Shown here: piece by piece, positions 15,691 to 24,921 of the stretch
Layout of the letters: each line of letters starts with the position of its first letter
Position numbering within the stretch: the stretch's first letter is position 1
From: Pseudanabaena biceps
GTDB lineage: Bacteria; Cyanobacteriota; Cyanobacteriia; Pseudanabaenales; Pseudanabaenaceae
Assembly: GCA_013361095.1 (NCBI GenBank)
Contig: JAATWA010000001.1
Location: forward strand, 3,627,001 to 3,691,000
DNA: 64,000 bases
Direction of reading: 5' to 3'
Translations under genes and position numbers: made by a program
Notes under the pieces: generated by a model
Databases searched by the model: none
What the model was told of the DNA's origin: nothing
What the model saw: the letters and a program-made list of their open reading frames with translations, nothing else

Positions 15691-16473
15691 TTATTTTGTA
15701 GAGCCGCGATAGATTCGTTCAGCTTGAGAATAGGGTAGCCATGAAGGCAAGTCACCCGAATTTTTTCTTGGCGATGGAGATGTATTGTCTTGATAGGCAG
15801 ACGTAGGCGGAGCGCTGGTAGTCACATATAGTTCATCTTGGACATTTGAGAGAAGACTTTGAGGAACATCAAACTCATCGGTAACAGAATTGTAAGACAA
15901 AACTTCACCCGTCTCAATATCGAAGAGCCAGCCATAGATTGCCATTTTATTTTGATGAAGTTTAGATCGCACCACAGGATAAGTTTTGAGGTTCTCAATC
16001 TGAGTGACAACATTTTCTGCCATTGTCATCGCTAGCAACTCATCACCCTTTAGGTCAGAATAATTTTCTTGGATGAGGCGGCGCGTTGCCTCAGCGTGTT
16101 GCAACCATTCATAAACTAGAGGCATCTCGGTACGCAGTTTCTCCAGCTTGAGCAGCCCTTTCATCGCGCCACAATTAGAATGTCCGCAGATAATTACCTG
16201 CTCAATGCCGAGGGCATGGATCGCGTATTCGATCGCAGCCCCTTCTCCGCCATTAGCCGATCCAAAGGGTGGAACCAAGTTTCCTGCATTACGAATAATA
16301 AATAAGTCACCTACGCCTGACTGTGTGATCAAATGTGGCACAATCCGCGAGTCAGAACAGGTGATAAATAGCACTCGTGGCTTCTGATCATCGGCGAGCT
16401 GTTCAAAAAGTTCTTGGTTAGCAGGGAAATAGGAAGATTGAAACTTGTGTAAACCCTTTAGTAGCTTTCTCAT
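15691..16473 (-). CDS. ccaA: Carboxysomal beta-carbonic anhydrase CcaA
   Basis: It interconverts bicarbonate and CO2 for Rubisco. Zinc ligands and catalytic dyad are visible: C39-S-D41-S-R43 in FITCSDSR, and H98-x2-C101 in CGHSNCGAM. The N-terminus and central region read as Synechocystis CcaA does from memory (MRKL..L..F, NAGNLVPPFG, ENVVTQIENLKTYPVVRSKL). The 260-residue length includes a C-terminal extension ending SWLPYSQAERIYRG, like the CcaA tail. That tail sets it apart from non-carboxysomal beta enzymes. It converges on the ArsR-type gene over two terminators. Confidence 0.92.
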   Translation of the reverse strand: MRKLLKGLHKFQSSYFPANQELFEQLADDQKPRVLFITCSDSRIVPHLITQSGVGDLFIIRNAGNLVPPFGSANGGEGAAIEYAIHALGIEQVIICGHSNCGAMKGLLKLEKLRTEMPLVYEWLQHAEATRRLIQENYSDLKGDELLAMTMAENVVTQIENLKTYPVVRSKLHQNKMAIYGWLFDIETGEVLSYNSVTDEFDVPQSLLSNVQDELYVTTSAPPTSAYQDNTSPSPRKNSGDLPSWLPYSQAERIYRGSTK

Positions 16474-16534
16474 ATGCTGATATTGACTAGGATGCTGCGA
16501 TTTATGGCTATGGTGATGTCTAGCTTTTTATAGA

Positions 16535-17608
16535 CTACTGTTTAGTGTATAGCGCTTTGCACCACCAAGAGGCGATCGCATCGGTTGATTTAACTAAATG
16601 CATTCCCGCTGCGGCAAATCGCTGAAAAGCTGCGTCGGCTTGATTGGTGTAGTCCACCACATCAGGAACGACCACAGGAGAAGTGCAATCTTCAAGGAGA
16701 TAGACTTTCTTGGCTAATTGAGGATCTTTAATCAAAATCTCATTGAGTAAATCCTGAATCGTCCAAGCGACACAATGGCTTTTCGCTTGTCCCGCAATAA
16801 TTACTGCGTCAAAATCTAGTAATTTTTGTAATAGGTGACTATTCTTTTGCGCGATCGCTTTACCATCCGCACCATCGATTACTTCGGGTCGCAGTACCGA
16901 ATAATTTTCGGTAAGGGGATTTCCACCTTTGAGCTGAAAATCTGTCTGGCTATGCCTCGCAATATTATGAAAAAATATCGCCTCTTCCACTGAAGAAACT
17001 AAGGCATGACCAATGCCGCCCAGCATCGAGTGATAAGCCCACACCGTAAGCGGAAATTTGCCATCATTGCTCAATTTTTTTACATAGTGCAGAGCATGGT
17101 TTTGGATAGCTGGGTAATTGCCTCCCGCCAAGTTATCAGCGATCGCAGGATTAACTTTCCACTTACCCAATTGCACATCATCTAGAGTAATGGAAGTCGC
17201 ATTGGGAGTAGGATGATGTCCCGCCGCATCTATCCAAAAGATAGGATGAAATATCTGCATGGCTGTGTGAGTATCCATCGTAGCGATAATCTCGGTAAGA
17301 TGATCTAAGTTGCGATAGATAAATTCACAAAGACGGAGATTATCTGCGATCGCGCCATTGCCTGAACGACCACCCACAAACAATTCAAATTCAGGAATAC
17401 AAAAGGTATTCTGCACATCGATCGCCACTAGACAGATCCTCTTGCGATCGCCTGCCGCAGGTGTAATTCCATACTGTTCCGCCCATGCTTCTGCTTGAGC
17501 TGCACGCTCTTGATAGGGAACTCTCCAGACCTCACCAACTCGATTAGGATCAAAAAAGTTAGGAATTGGAAGTTGCTTAACTGATGGATTATTTGTAGAA
17601 GTAGCCAT
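16535..17608 (-). CDS. Nicotinamidase/isochorismatase-family cysteine hydrolase
   Basis: A 357-residue protein of the isochorismatase fold. The catalytic triad candidates are D64 ([10 protein letters not shown]), a Lys near 177-178 (HYVKKLS) and C279 ([11 protein letters not shown]). [13 protein letters not shown] (D112, H114, H121) resembles the metal site of nicotinamidases. It is longer than PncA (about 200 residues) by an N-terminal stretch and a central insertion. It lies 19 bp after the ADP-ribosylglycohydrolase gene, in the same operon, so action on nicotinamide in NAD salvage is a reasonable but unproven reading. Confidence 0.78.
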   Translation of the reverse strand: MATSTNNPSVKQLPIPNFFDPNRVGEVWRVPYQERAAQAEAWAEQYGITPAAGDRKRICLVAIDVQNTFCIPEFELFVGGRSGNGAIADNLRLCEFIYRNLDHLTEIIATMDTHTAMQIFHPIFWIDAAGHHPTPNATSITLDDVQLGKWKVNPAIADNLAGGNYPAIQNHALHYVKKLSNDGKFPLTVWAYHSMLGGIGHALVSSVEEAIFFHNIARHSQTDFQLKGGNPLTENYSVLRPEVIDGADGKAIAQKNSHLLQKLLDFDAVIIAGQAKSHCVAWTIQDLLNEILIKDPQLAKKVYLLEDCTSPVVVPDVVDYTNQADAAFQRFAAAGMHLVKSTDAIASWWCKALYTKQ

Positions 17609-17627
17609 AATTACCGACCTCTTTTAA

Positions 17628-18404
17628 TTAGACACAGACACTTACTTGAGCATAGAACTTCTTTATAACTTCGCACATCTGCTCATCTAGATAACTCAGA
17701 GCTTTTGTCGCGATATCTTGGGGTACACCACCATAAAAAGCTTCGGCAATACTACCTGTAATGCAAGCCAATGTATCACTATCGCCACCTAAAGAAATTG
17801 CATTCCGAATCGCGTCTTCAAAATTATGGGACTCTAAAAAAGCGATAATTGCTTCTGGTACAGTTTCCTGACAGGACTCATTAAATACATAAACGGGACG
17901 AATCTCGTCTAAGGTTCTATTTAAGTTATATCCAAAGGAATTGACAATTTCGTCTTTAATATCTTGCTGACTTTTACCTTGACGCGCCATCAAAATTGCG
18001 ATCGCGGTAGCCTGCGCTCCCTTAATTCCTTCAGGATGATTATGCGTGACTTCCGCAGAGCGTTGAGCTTCCTGCATAACGCGATCGCGATCGTTATAGG
18101 CAAAACCAACCGCACTTACCCGCATTGCCGAGCCATTCCCCCAACTACCGTAAGGCTCCATACTTTCTGACTGAATCCATTGCTGAAACCTGCCGCCATA
18201 GCCACGCCCTTGATAGCGCCGAGCATAATTTTTGACATATTCTGCATAGTTGCCTTTACTAAGCAAACAGACTGCGATCGCCACAGTCAGCACTGTATCG
18301 TCAGTAAAATCAGATTTTTCATTAAAAAGAAGGAATTCCTTAGAGCGATGATTATCAAATTCATAAACAGACCCGACAATATCGCCAACAATTGCACCTA
18401 ACAT
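17628..18404 (-). CDS. ADP-ribosylglycohydrolase (DraG/ARH family)
   Basis: It removes ADP-ribose from modified proteins or small molecules. The dimagnesium site motifs are present: FTDDTVLTVA (T34-D35-D36-T37) near the N-terminus and SLGGDSDTLACITG near the C-terminus, with GSWGNGSAMRVSAVG between. At 258 residues the length fits the family. AAAGGA precedes the ATG. It is the first gene of a two-gene operon with a nicotinamidase-like gene, and its promoter region holds a double palindromic operator shared with the divergent NrtR-like regulator. No DraT partner is in the window. Confidence 0.88.
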   Translation of the reverse strand: MLGAIVGDIVGSVYEFDNHRSKEFLLFNEKSDFTDDTVLTVAIAVCLLSKGNYAEYVKNYARRYQGRGYGGRFQQWIQSESMEPYGSWGNGSAMRVSAVGFAYNDRDRVMQEAQRSAEVTHNHPEGIKGAQATAIAILMARQGKSQQDIKDEIVNSFGYNLNRTLDEIRPVYVFNESCQETVPEAIIAFLESHNFEDAIRNAISLGGDSDTLACITGSIAEAFYGGVPQDIATKALSYLDEQMCEVIKKFYAQVSVCV

Positions 18405-18431
18405 ACTTTTTCCTTTACAGGCTTCAAACAG

Positions 18432-18481
18432 AGTATAGTGTAATAATTACACTATACTAATTTAGTGTAATTATTACACTA
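18432..18481. promoter_or_regulatory. Tandem NrtR-type operators
   Basis: Two copies of TAGTGTAA-N3-TTACACTA: the first extended to 12-base arms (AGTATAGTGTAA, 18432-18458), the second at 18463-18481, centres 27 bp apart. They sit between the ADP-ribosylglycohydrolase operon and the NrtR-like gene. The TAGTGT/ACACTA half-sites and the location suggest the sites bound by the neighbouring regulator. Confidence 0.8.
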
Positions 18482-18516
18482 TGTCAACGATATAAATTAA
18501 ATAGCGACTCCAAAAC

Positions 18517-18563
18517 CCAAGAATTAGTAGTGCGGCGCGAAGCGCCGCACTACTAATTCTTGG
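18517..18563. repeat. 22-bp-arm perfect palindrome, GAA loop
   Basis: CCAAGAATTAGTAGTGCGGCGC, GAA loop, exact complement. A member of the dispersed palindromes; it lies between the operators and the regulator gene, so it would be transcribed in the 5' leader of that gene. Confidence 0.85.
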
Positions 18564-18595
18564 ATGAGAAAGCAGTAAACGCAATTAAATATAAA

Positions 18596-18646
18596 ACCCC
18601 AAGGATCTGGTTCGCCCGCGAAGCGGGCGAACCAGATCCTTGGGGT
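18596..18646. repeat. 24-bp-arm perfect palindrome, GAA loop
   Basis: ACCCCAAGGATCTGGTTCGC to the GAA loop, exact complement on the other side. It ends 28 bp before the regulator start codon, so in mRNA it could affect translation. Confidence 0.85.
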
Positions 18647-18673
18647 CATTAAACTGAGGTGCTTATCAAACTA

Positions 18674-19363
18674 ATGCCAACTTACGAATATCCTCGACCT
18701 GCTCTAACCGTTGACTGTATCGTGTTTGGACTTGATGCAGAACTGAAGCTCAAAGTCATGCTAATTAAGCGCGATATTCCTCCCTTTATAGGTCAATGGG
18801 CTATCCCTGGGGGCTTTGTCCGCATCGACGAAACTCTGGGAGAGGCGGCTTTGCGGGAACTACAAGAAGAAACGGGGATTAGGAATGTTTTCTTGGAACA
18901 GCTCTATACCTTTGGCGACTTGGGGCGTGATCCTCGCGATCGCACAATTACGGTTGCTTACTATGCCCTCATTAATCTTATTGATCAGAATATTCACGCC
19001 ACGACTGACGCAAGGGAAGCTAACTGGTTTACATTGACGCAGATTCCTCAACTTGCCTTTGATCACAATCAAATTTTAGAAGTAGCGATCGCGCGAATCA
19101 GAGGCAAAATTCGCTATCAGCCCATCGGATTTGAGTTACTGCCTACTCAATTTACCCTCACACAACTACAAAATCTCTACGAAACTTTGCTAGATCGACC
19201 ACTTGACAAACGTAACTTTCGTAAAAAAATCTTAGGTATGGATTTACTAATTGATACAGGTAAATTACAGAGCAATGTTTCCCATCGCGCCGCCAAACTT
19301 TATCAATTTGATCAGCCTAAATACCTACAACTCAAACAAAAAGGTTTTAATTTTGAAATTTAA
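18674..19363 (+). CDS. NrtR-like Nudix-domain transcriptional regulator
   Basis: Residues about 1-140 are a Nudix domain with a complete Nudix box ([20 protein letters not shown] followed by ETGI, matching G-x5-E-x7-REUxEExGU), so ADP-ribose pyrophosphatase activity may be retained. Residues about 145-229 form a winged-helix ([37 protein letters not shown]). This is the NrtR architecture, a repressor of NAD metabolism genes that responds to NAD-derived metabolites. The ATG at 18674 is preferred to an in-frame GTG at 18659. It is divergent from the ADP-ribosylglycohydrolase operon across two palindromic sites. Confidence 0.86.
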   Translation: MPTYEYPRPALTVDCIVFGLDAELKLKVMLIKRDIPPFIGQWAIPGGFVRIDETLGEAALRELQEETGIRNVFLEQLYTFGDLGRDPRDRTITVAYYALINLIDQNIHATTDAREANWFTLTQIPQLAFDHNQILEVAIARIRGKIRYQPIGFELLPTQFTLTQLQNLYETLLDRPLDKRNFRKKILGMDLLIDTGKLQSNVSHRAAKLYQFDQPKYLQLKQKGFNFEI

Positions 19364-19515
19364 ACTTTGAAAGTATTGGTTTGTAACACTTTCAAAAATA
19401 CGGTAATACAAAGTTTGCGATCATAAACTGAGTATTACCATTACGATGTATAAGTACAGTAATTAGCAAATCCTCAAAGTCATTGATTTGCTAGCCCCAT
19501 TCTGAGCCAAACTTT

Positions 19516-20223
19516 ATGTATAAAAGGGAACTCAAGCTTTCAAATCAATATGTAAACAACTTTTACAACGGCTCAATCTACGATCTGGTTTTTTTGGATT
19601 TGGAATGGTGTCGAGATTTTCATAAAGACGGGACGGTACAAAAAATATTTGGTTATACCTTAACTCGCATACTAGAAGATACTAATGAGCAGTATATAAA
19701 AATTCAGTTTATTGAATCAGGTACTCAAGAAAAGAAAATCATTCAAGATATCTTAAATGATTTACATAGTTTGCGTGGTAAATATTTTATTGGTTATGGC
19801 TTATCAACCAGTGATATGTTCTGTCTACGTCAAAGACTCACAGCTTTAGATTTCATTCCTAAAGTAGAGAATATTAAAATTCTTGATTTACAAAAAATTA
19901 TTCAACGTAATGATCTTAATCAGGGCTTAAATAATTTATTTGCTTATCTAAAAATTCCAATCTATAAAAAAATTAAAGGATATTATGTTTTTCGGAATGG
20001 AGCTAAAGTATTAAGAAAAGAGAGGGGATATGAAACAGTTCTCAATGAAATCTATGAATATTGTTTAGAAGATGCCGTTAATTATTTTCAAATTATCCAT
20101 AATTGGCATTCACAATTTTCTCCCATTGATTGCCGTAAATGTCAAACTATCGATCTCAAAATTGATCAACGTCTAGAAGATAGAATCAGATCAAAACGGG
20201 GAGCAGCTTTGCAAAGACCTTAG
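19516..20223 (+). CDS. Ribonuclease H-like/DEDD exonuclease-fold protein
   Basis: A 235-residue protein with features of a DEDD-type 3'-5' exonuclease fold: YDLVFLDLEWCRDF (first acidic strand, D-x-E), YFIGYGLSTSDMFCLRQRL (second Asp), and YEYCLEDAVNYFQI (final D). In the middle, LNNLFAYLKIPIYKK resembles the linker helix seen in predicted RNase H-like proteins such as the YprB type. The stretch is AT-richer than its neighbours and stands alone, so it may be acquired. The exact substrate is unknown. Confidence 0.6.
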   Translation: MYKRELKLSNQYVNNFYNGSIYDLVFLDLEWCRDFHKDGTVQKIFGYTLTRILEDTNEQYIKIQFIESGTQEKKIIQDILNDLHSLRGKYFIGYGLSTSDMFCLRQRLTALDFIPKVENIKILDLQKIIQRNDLNQGLNNLFAYLKIPIYKKIKGYYVFRNGAKVLRKERGYETVLNEIYEYCLEDAVNYFQIIHNWHSQFSPIDCRKCQTIDLKIDQRLEDRIRSKRGAALQRP

Positions 20224-20300
20224 TAATTTACATCCTAAAATTATTACTTAGGCAAAGGTCGTTTGATTTATATTGGTAGAGATGTCGCATTTGGTTAGCA

Positions 20301-20954
20301 ATGTTTCCTTTACATGACGATAATCCCACTCAAGATACATCCATCGTTGTTTATACGATAATTTTGATCAATGTCTTGATTTTTGGCTACCAAACTAGCC
20401 TACCAAACTTTCAACTAGGGCAGTGGCTAAATACTTGGGCAGTGATTCCACAGGAACTAATTGCTAATCCTTCCAAACAGGCGATCGCGCTAATTTCCTC
20501 ACAGTTTCTCCATGCCAATATTTTCCATCTCGCTGGAAATATGTGGTTTCTCTATCTATTTGGCAATAATATCGAAGACCAATTAGGGCATTGGAAGTTT
20601 TTGTTTTTTTACTTGCTTTGTGGCGCAGTTGCCGCAGGTGCGCAGGTTATGACTGCGCCGATGTCAAATGTACCAATGATAGGCGCAAGTGGAGCTATCT
20701 CAGGAGTAATGGGAGCATATTTGATCAGGTTTCCCCGTGCCAGAATTTTGAGCTTGGTCTTTTTAGGGATTTTTATTACTGCTATTCCCATACCTGCGGC
20801 AGTATTTTTAGGTCTGTGGATTGCTGGACAAACGGTTTACGCGGCAATAGCTAATCCTAATTTACCAGGAGTAGCGTACCTCGCTCATATTGGCGGTTTT
20901 GTAGTGGGTATGCTCGCTATATATCTTCTTCCTAAACGTTCAGAAAGACTTTAG
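20301..20954 (+). CDS. Rhomboid-family intramembrane serine protease
   Basis: A 217-residue polytopic membrane protein. The catalytic Ser lies in GASGAISGVMGAYL, the catalytic His in LAHIGGFVVGMLAIY, and the HLAGNMWFLYLFGNNIEDQL loop is the rhomboid L1/TM2 signature. The N-terminus MFPLHDDNPTQDTS is typical of bacterial rhomboids. A palindromic mobile-looking element flanked by a 10-bp direct repeat sits exactly at the stop codon (CTTTAGAAGC includes the TAG). Confidence 0.9.
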   Translation: MFPLHDDNPTQDTSIVVYTIILINVLIFGYQTSLPNFQLGQWLNTWAVIPQELIANPSKQAIALISSQFLHANIFHLAGNMWFLYLFGNNIEDQLGHWKFLFFYLLCGAVAAGAQVMTAPMSNVPMIGASGAISGVMGAYLIRFPRARILSLVFLGIFITAIPIPAAVFLGLWIAGQTVYAAIANPNLPGVAYLAHIGGFVVGMLAIYLLPKRSERL

Positions 20955-21098
20955 AAGCAGCAATTCTCATTATGAAACCAATTTTTGGGTTTGCAGCGCC
21001 GAAGGCGCTGCAAACCCAAAAATTGGTTTTTTGAAAGTTAGATGTAGGCTGGCTTTCAAAAAACCAATTTTTATAATGAGAATTGCTGCTTTAGAAGC
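20949..21098. mobile_element. MITE-like palindromic element with 10-bp direct repeats
   Basis: CTTTAGAAGC at 20949-20958 and 21089-21098 flank a 130-bp element whose ends are inverted (AGCAATTCTCATTAT and ATAATGAGAATTGCT). Inside is a long hairpin with core GGTTTGCAGCGCC-GAA-GGCGCTGCAAACC and a second copy of the CCAATTTTT arm. End-like sequences recur near 35099, 37256-37287 and 60736. There is no transposase, as expected for a miniature element. Confidence 0.75.
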
Positions 21099-21180
21099 AC
21101 TATATGTACTCTCCTATCGCAAAGCAAATTTTGCTAAAACTAAGAAGGAAGTTGCGCCGCAACTCCCTTCAAAGAATCCC

Positions 21181-21272
21181 AATAATTTTTTAAAAGGCGT
21201 TGCAAAGCAACACTTTTTAAAAAATTATTGTTAAAAAATTCTTGGTTTGGGTTTGAGCGCAAAGCGCTGTAA
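21181..21272. repeat. Diverged 12275-type palindrome
   Basis: AATAATTTTTTAAAAGGCGTTGC-AAA- and a near-complement (21181-21229), followed by AAATTCTTGGTTTGGGTTTGAGCGCAAAGCGCTGT in parts, the right side of the 12275-type element. Any short frames here are by-products. Confidence 0.65.
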
Positions 21273-21335
21273 GTCGTATAGCGATCGCTTTGAAGAAGAA
21301 AGATTACAGCACTTTGCGCTCAAACTATTGGCTCA

Positions 21336-21374
21336 CATAAAAAAGCACCGCGCTTTGCGCGATGCTTTTTTTAT
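21336..21374 (-). terminator. uvrA terminator
   Basis: ATAAAAAAGCACCGCGC, TTT loop and GCGCGATGCTTTTTTTAT form a strong GC stem flanked by A/T runs, overlapping the uvrA stop codon. Confidence 0.85.
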
Positions 21375-24256
21375 GGAGTGCGTGGATATTCTGCGAGAAC
21401 TTGCTTGAGATATTTGCCAGTGTAAGAACCTGTAACTTCAGCAACTTGTTCAGGCGTTCCTTCAGCTACAATTTCGCCGCCGCGATCGCCGCCTTCTGGT
21501 CCCAAATCAACAACCCAGTCTGCACAGCGAATTACATCTAAATTATGCTCAATTGTGATGATGCTATTGCCCTTATCGACAAGTCTTTGCATCACATCTA
21601 GCAGCTTATGGACATCGTAAAAACTTAATCCCGTAGTTGGTTCATCGATCAGATAAAGAGTTTTGCCCGTAGCCCGTTTTGCTAGCTCCGTCGCTAACTT
21701 AACCCTTTGAGCCTCACCGCCTGAGAGGGTGGGCGCAGACTGACCGAGACGAACATAACCTAAACCCACATCAACCAACATTCCCAATTTAGTATGGGCT
21801 GAAGGAATATTCTCAAAGAAGTGCATCGCTTCTTCGATGGTCATCTCTAGTACGTCAGCGATCGTCTTCTCTTTGTACTTAACTTGCAAACTTTCTCGAT
21901 TATATCTCGCGCCTTTACAGACATCACACTGCACATAAACATCAGGCAAAAAATTCATTGAGATTACATTGACTCCTTGACCAGAGCAAGCTTCACAGCG
22001 CCCACCCTTGACATTAAAAGAGAACTGTCCTGCTTTGTATCCCCTAGTTTTTGCGGCTGTGGTCAAGGCAAAGGTTTCTCTAATTACGTCAAATAATCCT
22101 GTGTAAGTCGCAGGATTGGAACGTGGCGTGCGCCCGATCGGAGACTGGTCAATGACGATAAATTTATCAAGAGCCTGAAGCCCCTTAATTTCATCAATTC
22201 CTTTAGGTTTAGGCACTTTGCGCGAAAAATGATGATCGAGGGCATGGTGTAACAGATCATTTATTAATGTGGATTTGCCTGAACCTGATACGCCTGTGAT
22301 ACAGACAAGCTTACCTAAGGGAAGTTGCACATTAATATTTTTGAGATTATTGAGATAGGCATTACAAATCTCTAAATACTTGCCATTTCCTTCACGGCGA
22401 TCGCTAGGAGTATAAATCTGCTTTTGCTTAGATAGATAAGCACCTGTGAGCGAGTCTGGATGTTTTTCGATATCTTTGACAGTGCCTTGAGCGACAACTC
22501 TACCGCCATGTACTCCCGCCCCTGGCCCTATATCGACTAGATAATCAGCAGCACGAATGGTTTCCTCATCATGTTCCACTACGATCAGAGTATTGCCAAG
22601 ATCTCGTAATTTTGTCAGAGTTCCCAATAAACGAAAATTGTCACGCTGATGTAATCCAATACTCGGCTCATCTAACACATAAAGAACGCCTGTCAGCCCT
22701 GAACCGATTTGCGTGGCAAGGCGAATTCGCTGAGATTCGCCACCAGAGAGGGACATCGTAGAACGATCAAGAGTGAGATAGTCTAAGCCAACATCGAGTA
22801 AGAATTGTAATCTTGATTCAATTTCTTGTAAGACCCGATCGCCTATTTGTCTGGTGCGATGATCAAGATCGAGATTTTTTAATTGGTCTAAACAAGTCCC
22901 AATGGGAGCGGAGACAAACTCGATGATATTGTAGCCGCCAATGCGAACAGCAAGGGATTCGGGTTTTAGTCTTGCCCCGTCACAAATTGAACAGGGCTGC
23001 TCGATCAAGTAGTTTTCTAGCTTTTGTTTTTGTGACTCTCCTGCCTCCGCATATTGCTGCTCTAGCATGGCGATCGCGCCTTCAAAGCGTTTGTAATATC
23101 CTTCACTGCGATCGCGATAGAGAGAGTCTGGTTTAATTAAAATTTTCTCGGTTGTACCGTGCAAAATGATGTCAATCTGCGATTGAGAAAGTTGTTCCCA
23201 AGGTGTGGTAATTTCAAAGCCAGCATATTCACCCACACTGGATAGAAGTGAGATGTAATAAGTATGGCTTTTGTCTGCCCAAGGCGCGATCGCAGCGTAA
23301 ACTGGTAGGGTGGGATTAGGAACTAATAATTCTGGATTAAAGGTTTTGATACTGCCCAATCCATGACAGGCAGGGCAAGCACCATAGGGAGAGTTAAAGG
23401 AAAACATTCGCGGTGAGAGTTCTTCCATCACCGCGCCATGTTCGGGACAGGCAAAGTTTTCCGAGAAAGTTAAGATAGAGTTTTTACTTACTTCTTTCTT
23501 AGTAGATTTAGACTTTCCATCGGTGTCAGATGCAGTCAAGATTTCTACCATCGCGATTCCTTCCGATCGCTTGAGGCAAGTCGCTAGAGAATCGGTCAAA
23601 CGCTCTTGAATATCTCCTTTGCGAACTAAGCGGTCAACTACAATCTCAATATCATGGGTCTTATTCTTTTCAAGTTCGATATTGTCACTAAGTTCACGGA
23701 CTTCGCCATTAATCCGTACTCGCGCAAATCCTTCAGAAGCGAGGCTCGTCAATAATTTTTTGTGGGTTCCCTTTTTGCCACGAATTACGGGAGCTAGTAA
23801 TTGGAAGCGCGTGCGATCGCTTAATTCCATAATCGAATCCACCATCCGATCAATCGTCTGTGGTGCAATATTGCGATCGCAGATCGGGCAGTGCGGCGAA
23901 CCTGCGCGTCCAAACAACAACCGCAAGTAATCGTAAATCTCAGTAACTGTGCCGACTGTGGAACGTGGATTGTGAGAAGTTGATTTTTGATCTATAGAAA
24001 TAGCGGGACTTAGACCTTCGATGTAGTCTACATCGGGCTTATCAATCTGTCCTAAAAACTGACGCGCATAGGCACTCAGGGACTCGACATAGCGGCGCTG
24101 TCCCTCCGCAAAAATAGTGTCAAATGCTAGCGATGACTTGCCAGAGCCAGACACACCCGTAAACACGATCAACTGATCACGGGGAATTGTAAGGTCAACA
24201 TTCTTAAGATTGTGCTGTTTAGCACCCCTGACATGGATATGGGTATGGTCTGGCAT
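21371..24256 (-). CDS. uvrA: UvrABC excinuclease subunit A
   Basis: The 961-residue DNA damage-recognition ATPase of nucleotide excision repair. Two ABC modules are visible: Walker A GVSGSGKSSLAF near residue 34 and GVSGSGKSTLIND in the second half, ABC signatures SLSGGESQRIRLAT and TLSGGEAQRVKLAT, and zinc-finger Cys pairs (CPICDR, CEACSGQG, CDVCKGARYN). QYRAYVESLSAYARQ-type N-terminal sequence (RRYVESLSAYARQFLGQ) is classical. The length is normal. It is flanked downstream by a terminator and upstream, 9 bp away, by a methyltransferase gene, so it may share its transcript. Confidence 0.97.
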   Translation of the reverse strand: MPDHTHIHVRGAKQHNLKNVDLTIPRDQLIVFTGVSGSGKSSLAFDTIFAEGQRRYVESLSAYARQFLGQIDKPDVDYIEGLSPAISIDQKSTSHNPRSTVGTVTEIYDYLRLLFGRAGSPHCPICDRNIAPQTIDRMVDSIMELSDRTRFQLLAPVIRGKKGTHKKLLTSLASEGFARVRINGEVRELSDNIELEKNKTHDIEIVVDRLVRKGDIQERLTDSLATCLKRSEGIAMVEILTASDTDGKSKSTKKEVSKNSILTFSENFACPEHGAVMEELSPRMFSFNSPYGACPACHGLGSIKTFNPELLVPNPTLPVYAAIAPWADKSHTYYISLLSSVGEYAGFEITTPWEQLSQSQIDIILHGTTEKILIKPDSLYRDRSEGYYKRFEGAIAMLEQQYAEAGESQKQKLENYLIEQPCSICDGARLKPESLAVRIGGYNIIEFVSAPIGTCLDQLKNLDLDHRTRQIGDRVLQEIESRLQFLLDVGLDYLTLDRSTMSLSGGESQRIRLATQIGSGLTGVLYVLDEPSIGLHQRDNFRLLGTLTKLRDLGNTLIVVEHDEETIRAADYLVDIGPGAGVHGGRVVAQGTVKDIEKHPDSLTGAYLSKQKQIYTPSDRREGNGKYLEICNAYLNNLKNINVQLPLGKLVCITGVSGSGKSTLINDLLHHALDHHFSRKVPKPKGIDEIKGLQALDKFIVIDQSPIGRTPRSNPATYTGLFDVIRETFALTTAAKTRGYKAGQFSFNVKGGRCEACSGQGVNVISMNFLPDVYVQCDVCKGARYNRESLQVKYKEKTIADVLEMTIEEAMHFFENIPSAHTKLGMLVDVGLGYVRLGQSAPTLSGGEAQRVKLATELAKRATGKTLYLIDEPTTGLSFYDVHKLLDVMQRLVDKGNSIITIEHNLDVIRCADWVVDLGPEGGDRGGEIVAEGTPEQVAEVTGSYTGKYLKQVLAEYPRTP

Positions 24257-24265
24257 TCGAGCAGG

Positions 24266-24919
24266 TTAATCGTAAAGATTTGTTACTAGTGTAGGCGATT
24301 TTAGTCGCGATCGCAAAATCTGCAAACTTCCACCTGCATAGAGTTGAGATGACTCGACTTGCAAGCCAAATTGATTAAGGAGTTGCGGAAGATCGGTATT
24401 GATCAACGCCCAAGCGGTTTCTGTTTCAAATAGCCACAAAAAAGTAGCAATCGGCGGCCAAAAAAGTGGATTGATCGGACGATGAAAATCCACGATGATA
24501 AATTGCCCTGCGGGAGTCAAAATGCGACTAACCTCTTGAAATATTTGCGACAATTGCTCAGCATCCATTTCATGCATCGCCGTATTGGTAATCACTAGAT
24601 CGAAACTGCGATCGCTAAAGGGCATTTTTTCAGCAAAAGACTCCACATATCTGGCTTGTGGCACATTCTGCTTAGCGCGTTTGATGGCAATAGGTGAAGC
24701 ATCTAAACCAGTCACGTCATGGAAATGCTTAACTAATTCCTGTGTAGCTTGTCCTGCGCCACAACAAAGATCGAGAACTTTGGCTTCAGGATTAATTTGT
24801 AAGTCTTTTAAAAAGAGTTGCCGAAATCGCTTTTCACCGCCTACGCTCAGCGCCGCCAAGGCAGACACCGTGTCATAAAACCATTGATAGCGATAACTCC
24901 AATCACGCAAAATTGTAGT
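24266..24919 (-). CDS. Class I SAM-dependent methyltransferase, MenG candidate
   Basis: The protein begins MTTILRDWSYRYQWFYDTVS. Rossmann methyltransferase motifs are VLDLCCGAGQATQEL (motif I), VTGLDASPIAIKRAKQ (motif II) and SFDLVITNTAMHEMD. It resembles the cyanobacterial enzyme proposed to methylate demethylphylloquinone. Its start overlaps the stop of the hotdog thioesterase gene in TAATG, so the two are translationally coupled; since that neighbour is probably the DHNA-CoA thioesterase, a phylloquinone pathway pair is likely. The methyltransferase fold is certain, the substrate is inferred. Confidence 0.7.
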   Translation of the reverse strand, partial: TTILRDWSYRYQWFYDTVSALAALSVGGEKRFRQLFLKDLQINPEAKVLDLCCGAGQATQELVKHFHDVTGLDASPIAIKRAKQNVPQARYVESFAEKMPFSDRSFDLVITNTAMHEMDAEQLSQIFQEVSRILTPAGQFIIVDFHRPINPLFWPPIATFLWLFETETAWALINTDLPQLLNQFGLQVESSQLYAGGSLQILRSRLKSPTLVTNLYD

Positions 24920-24921
24920 CA

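Noticed and set aside
21031-21234. 67-codon frame after the rhomboid gene
   Set aside because: It runs through palindromic repeats and has no protein-like character.
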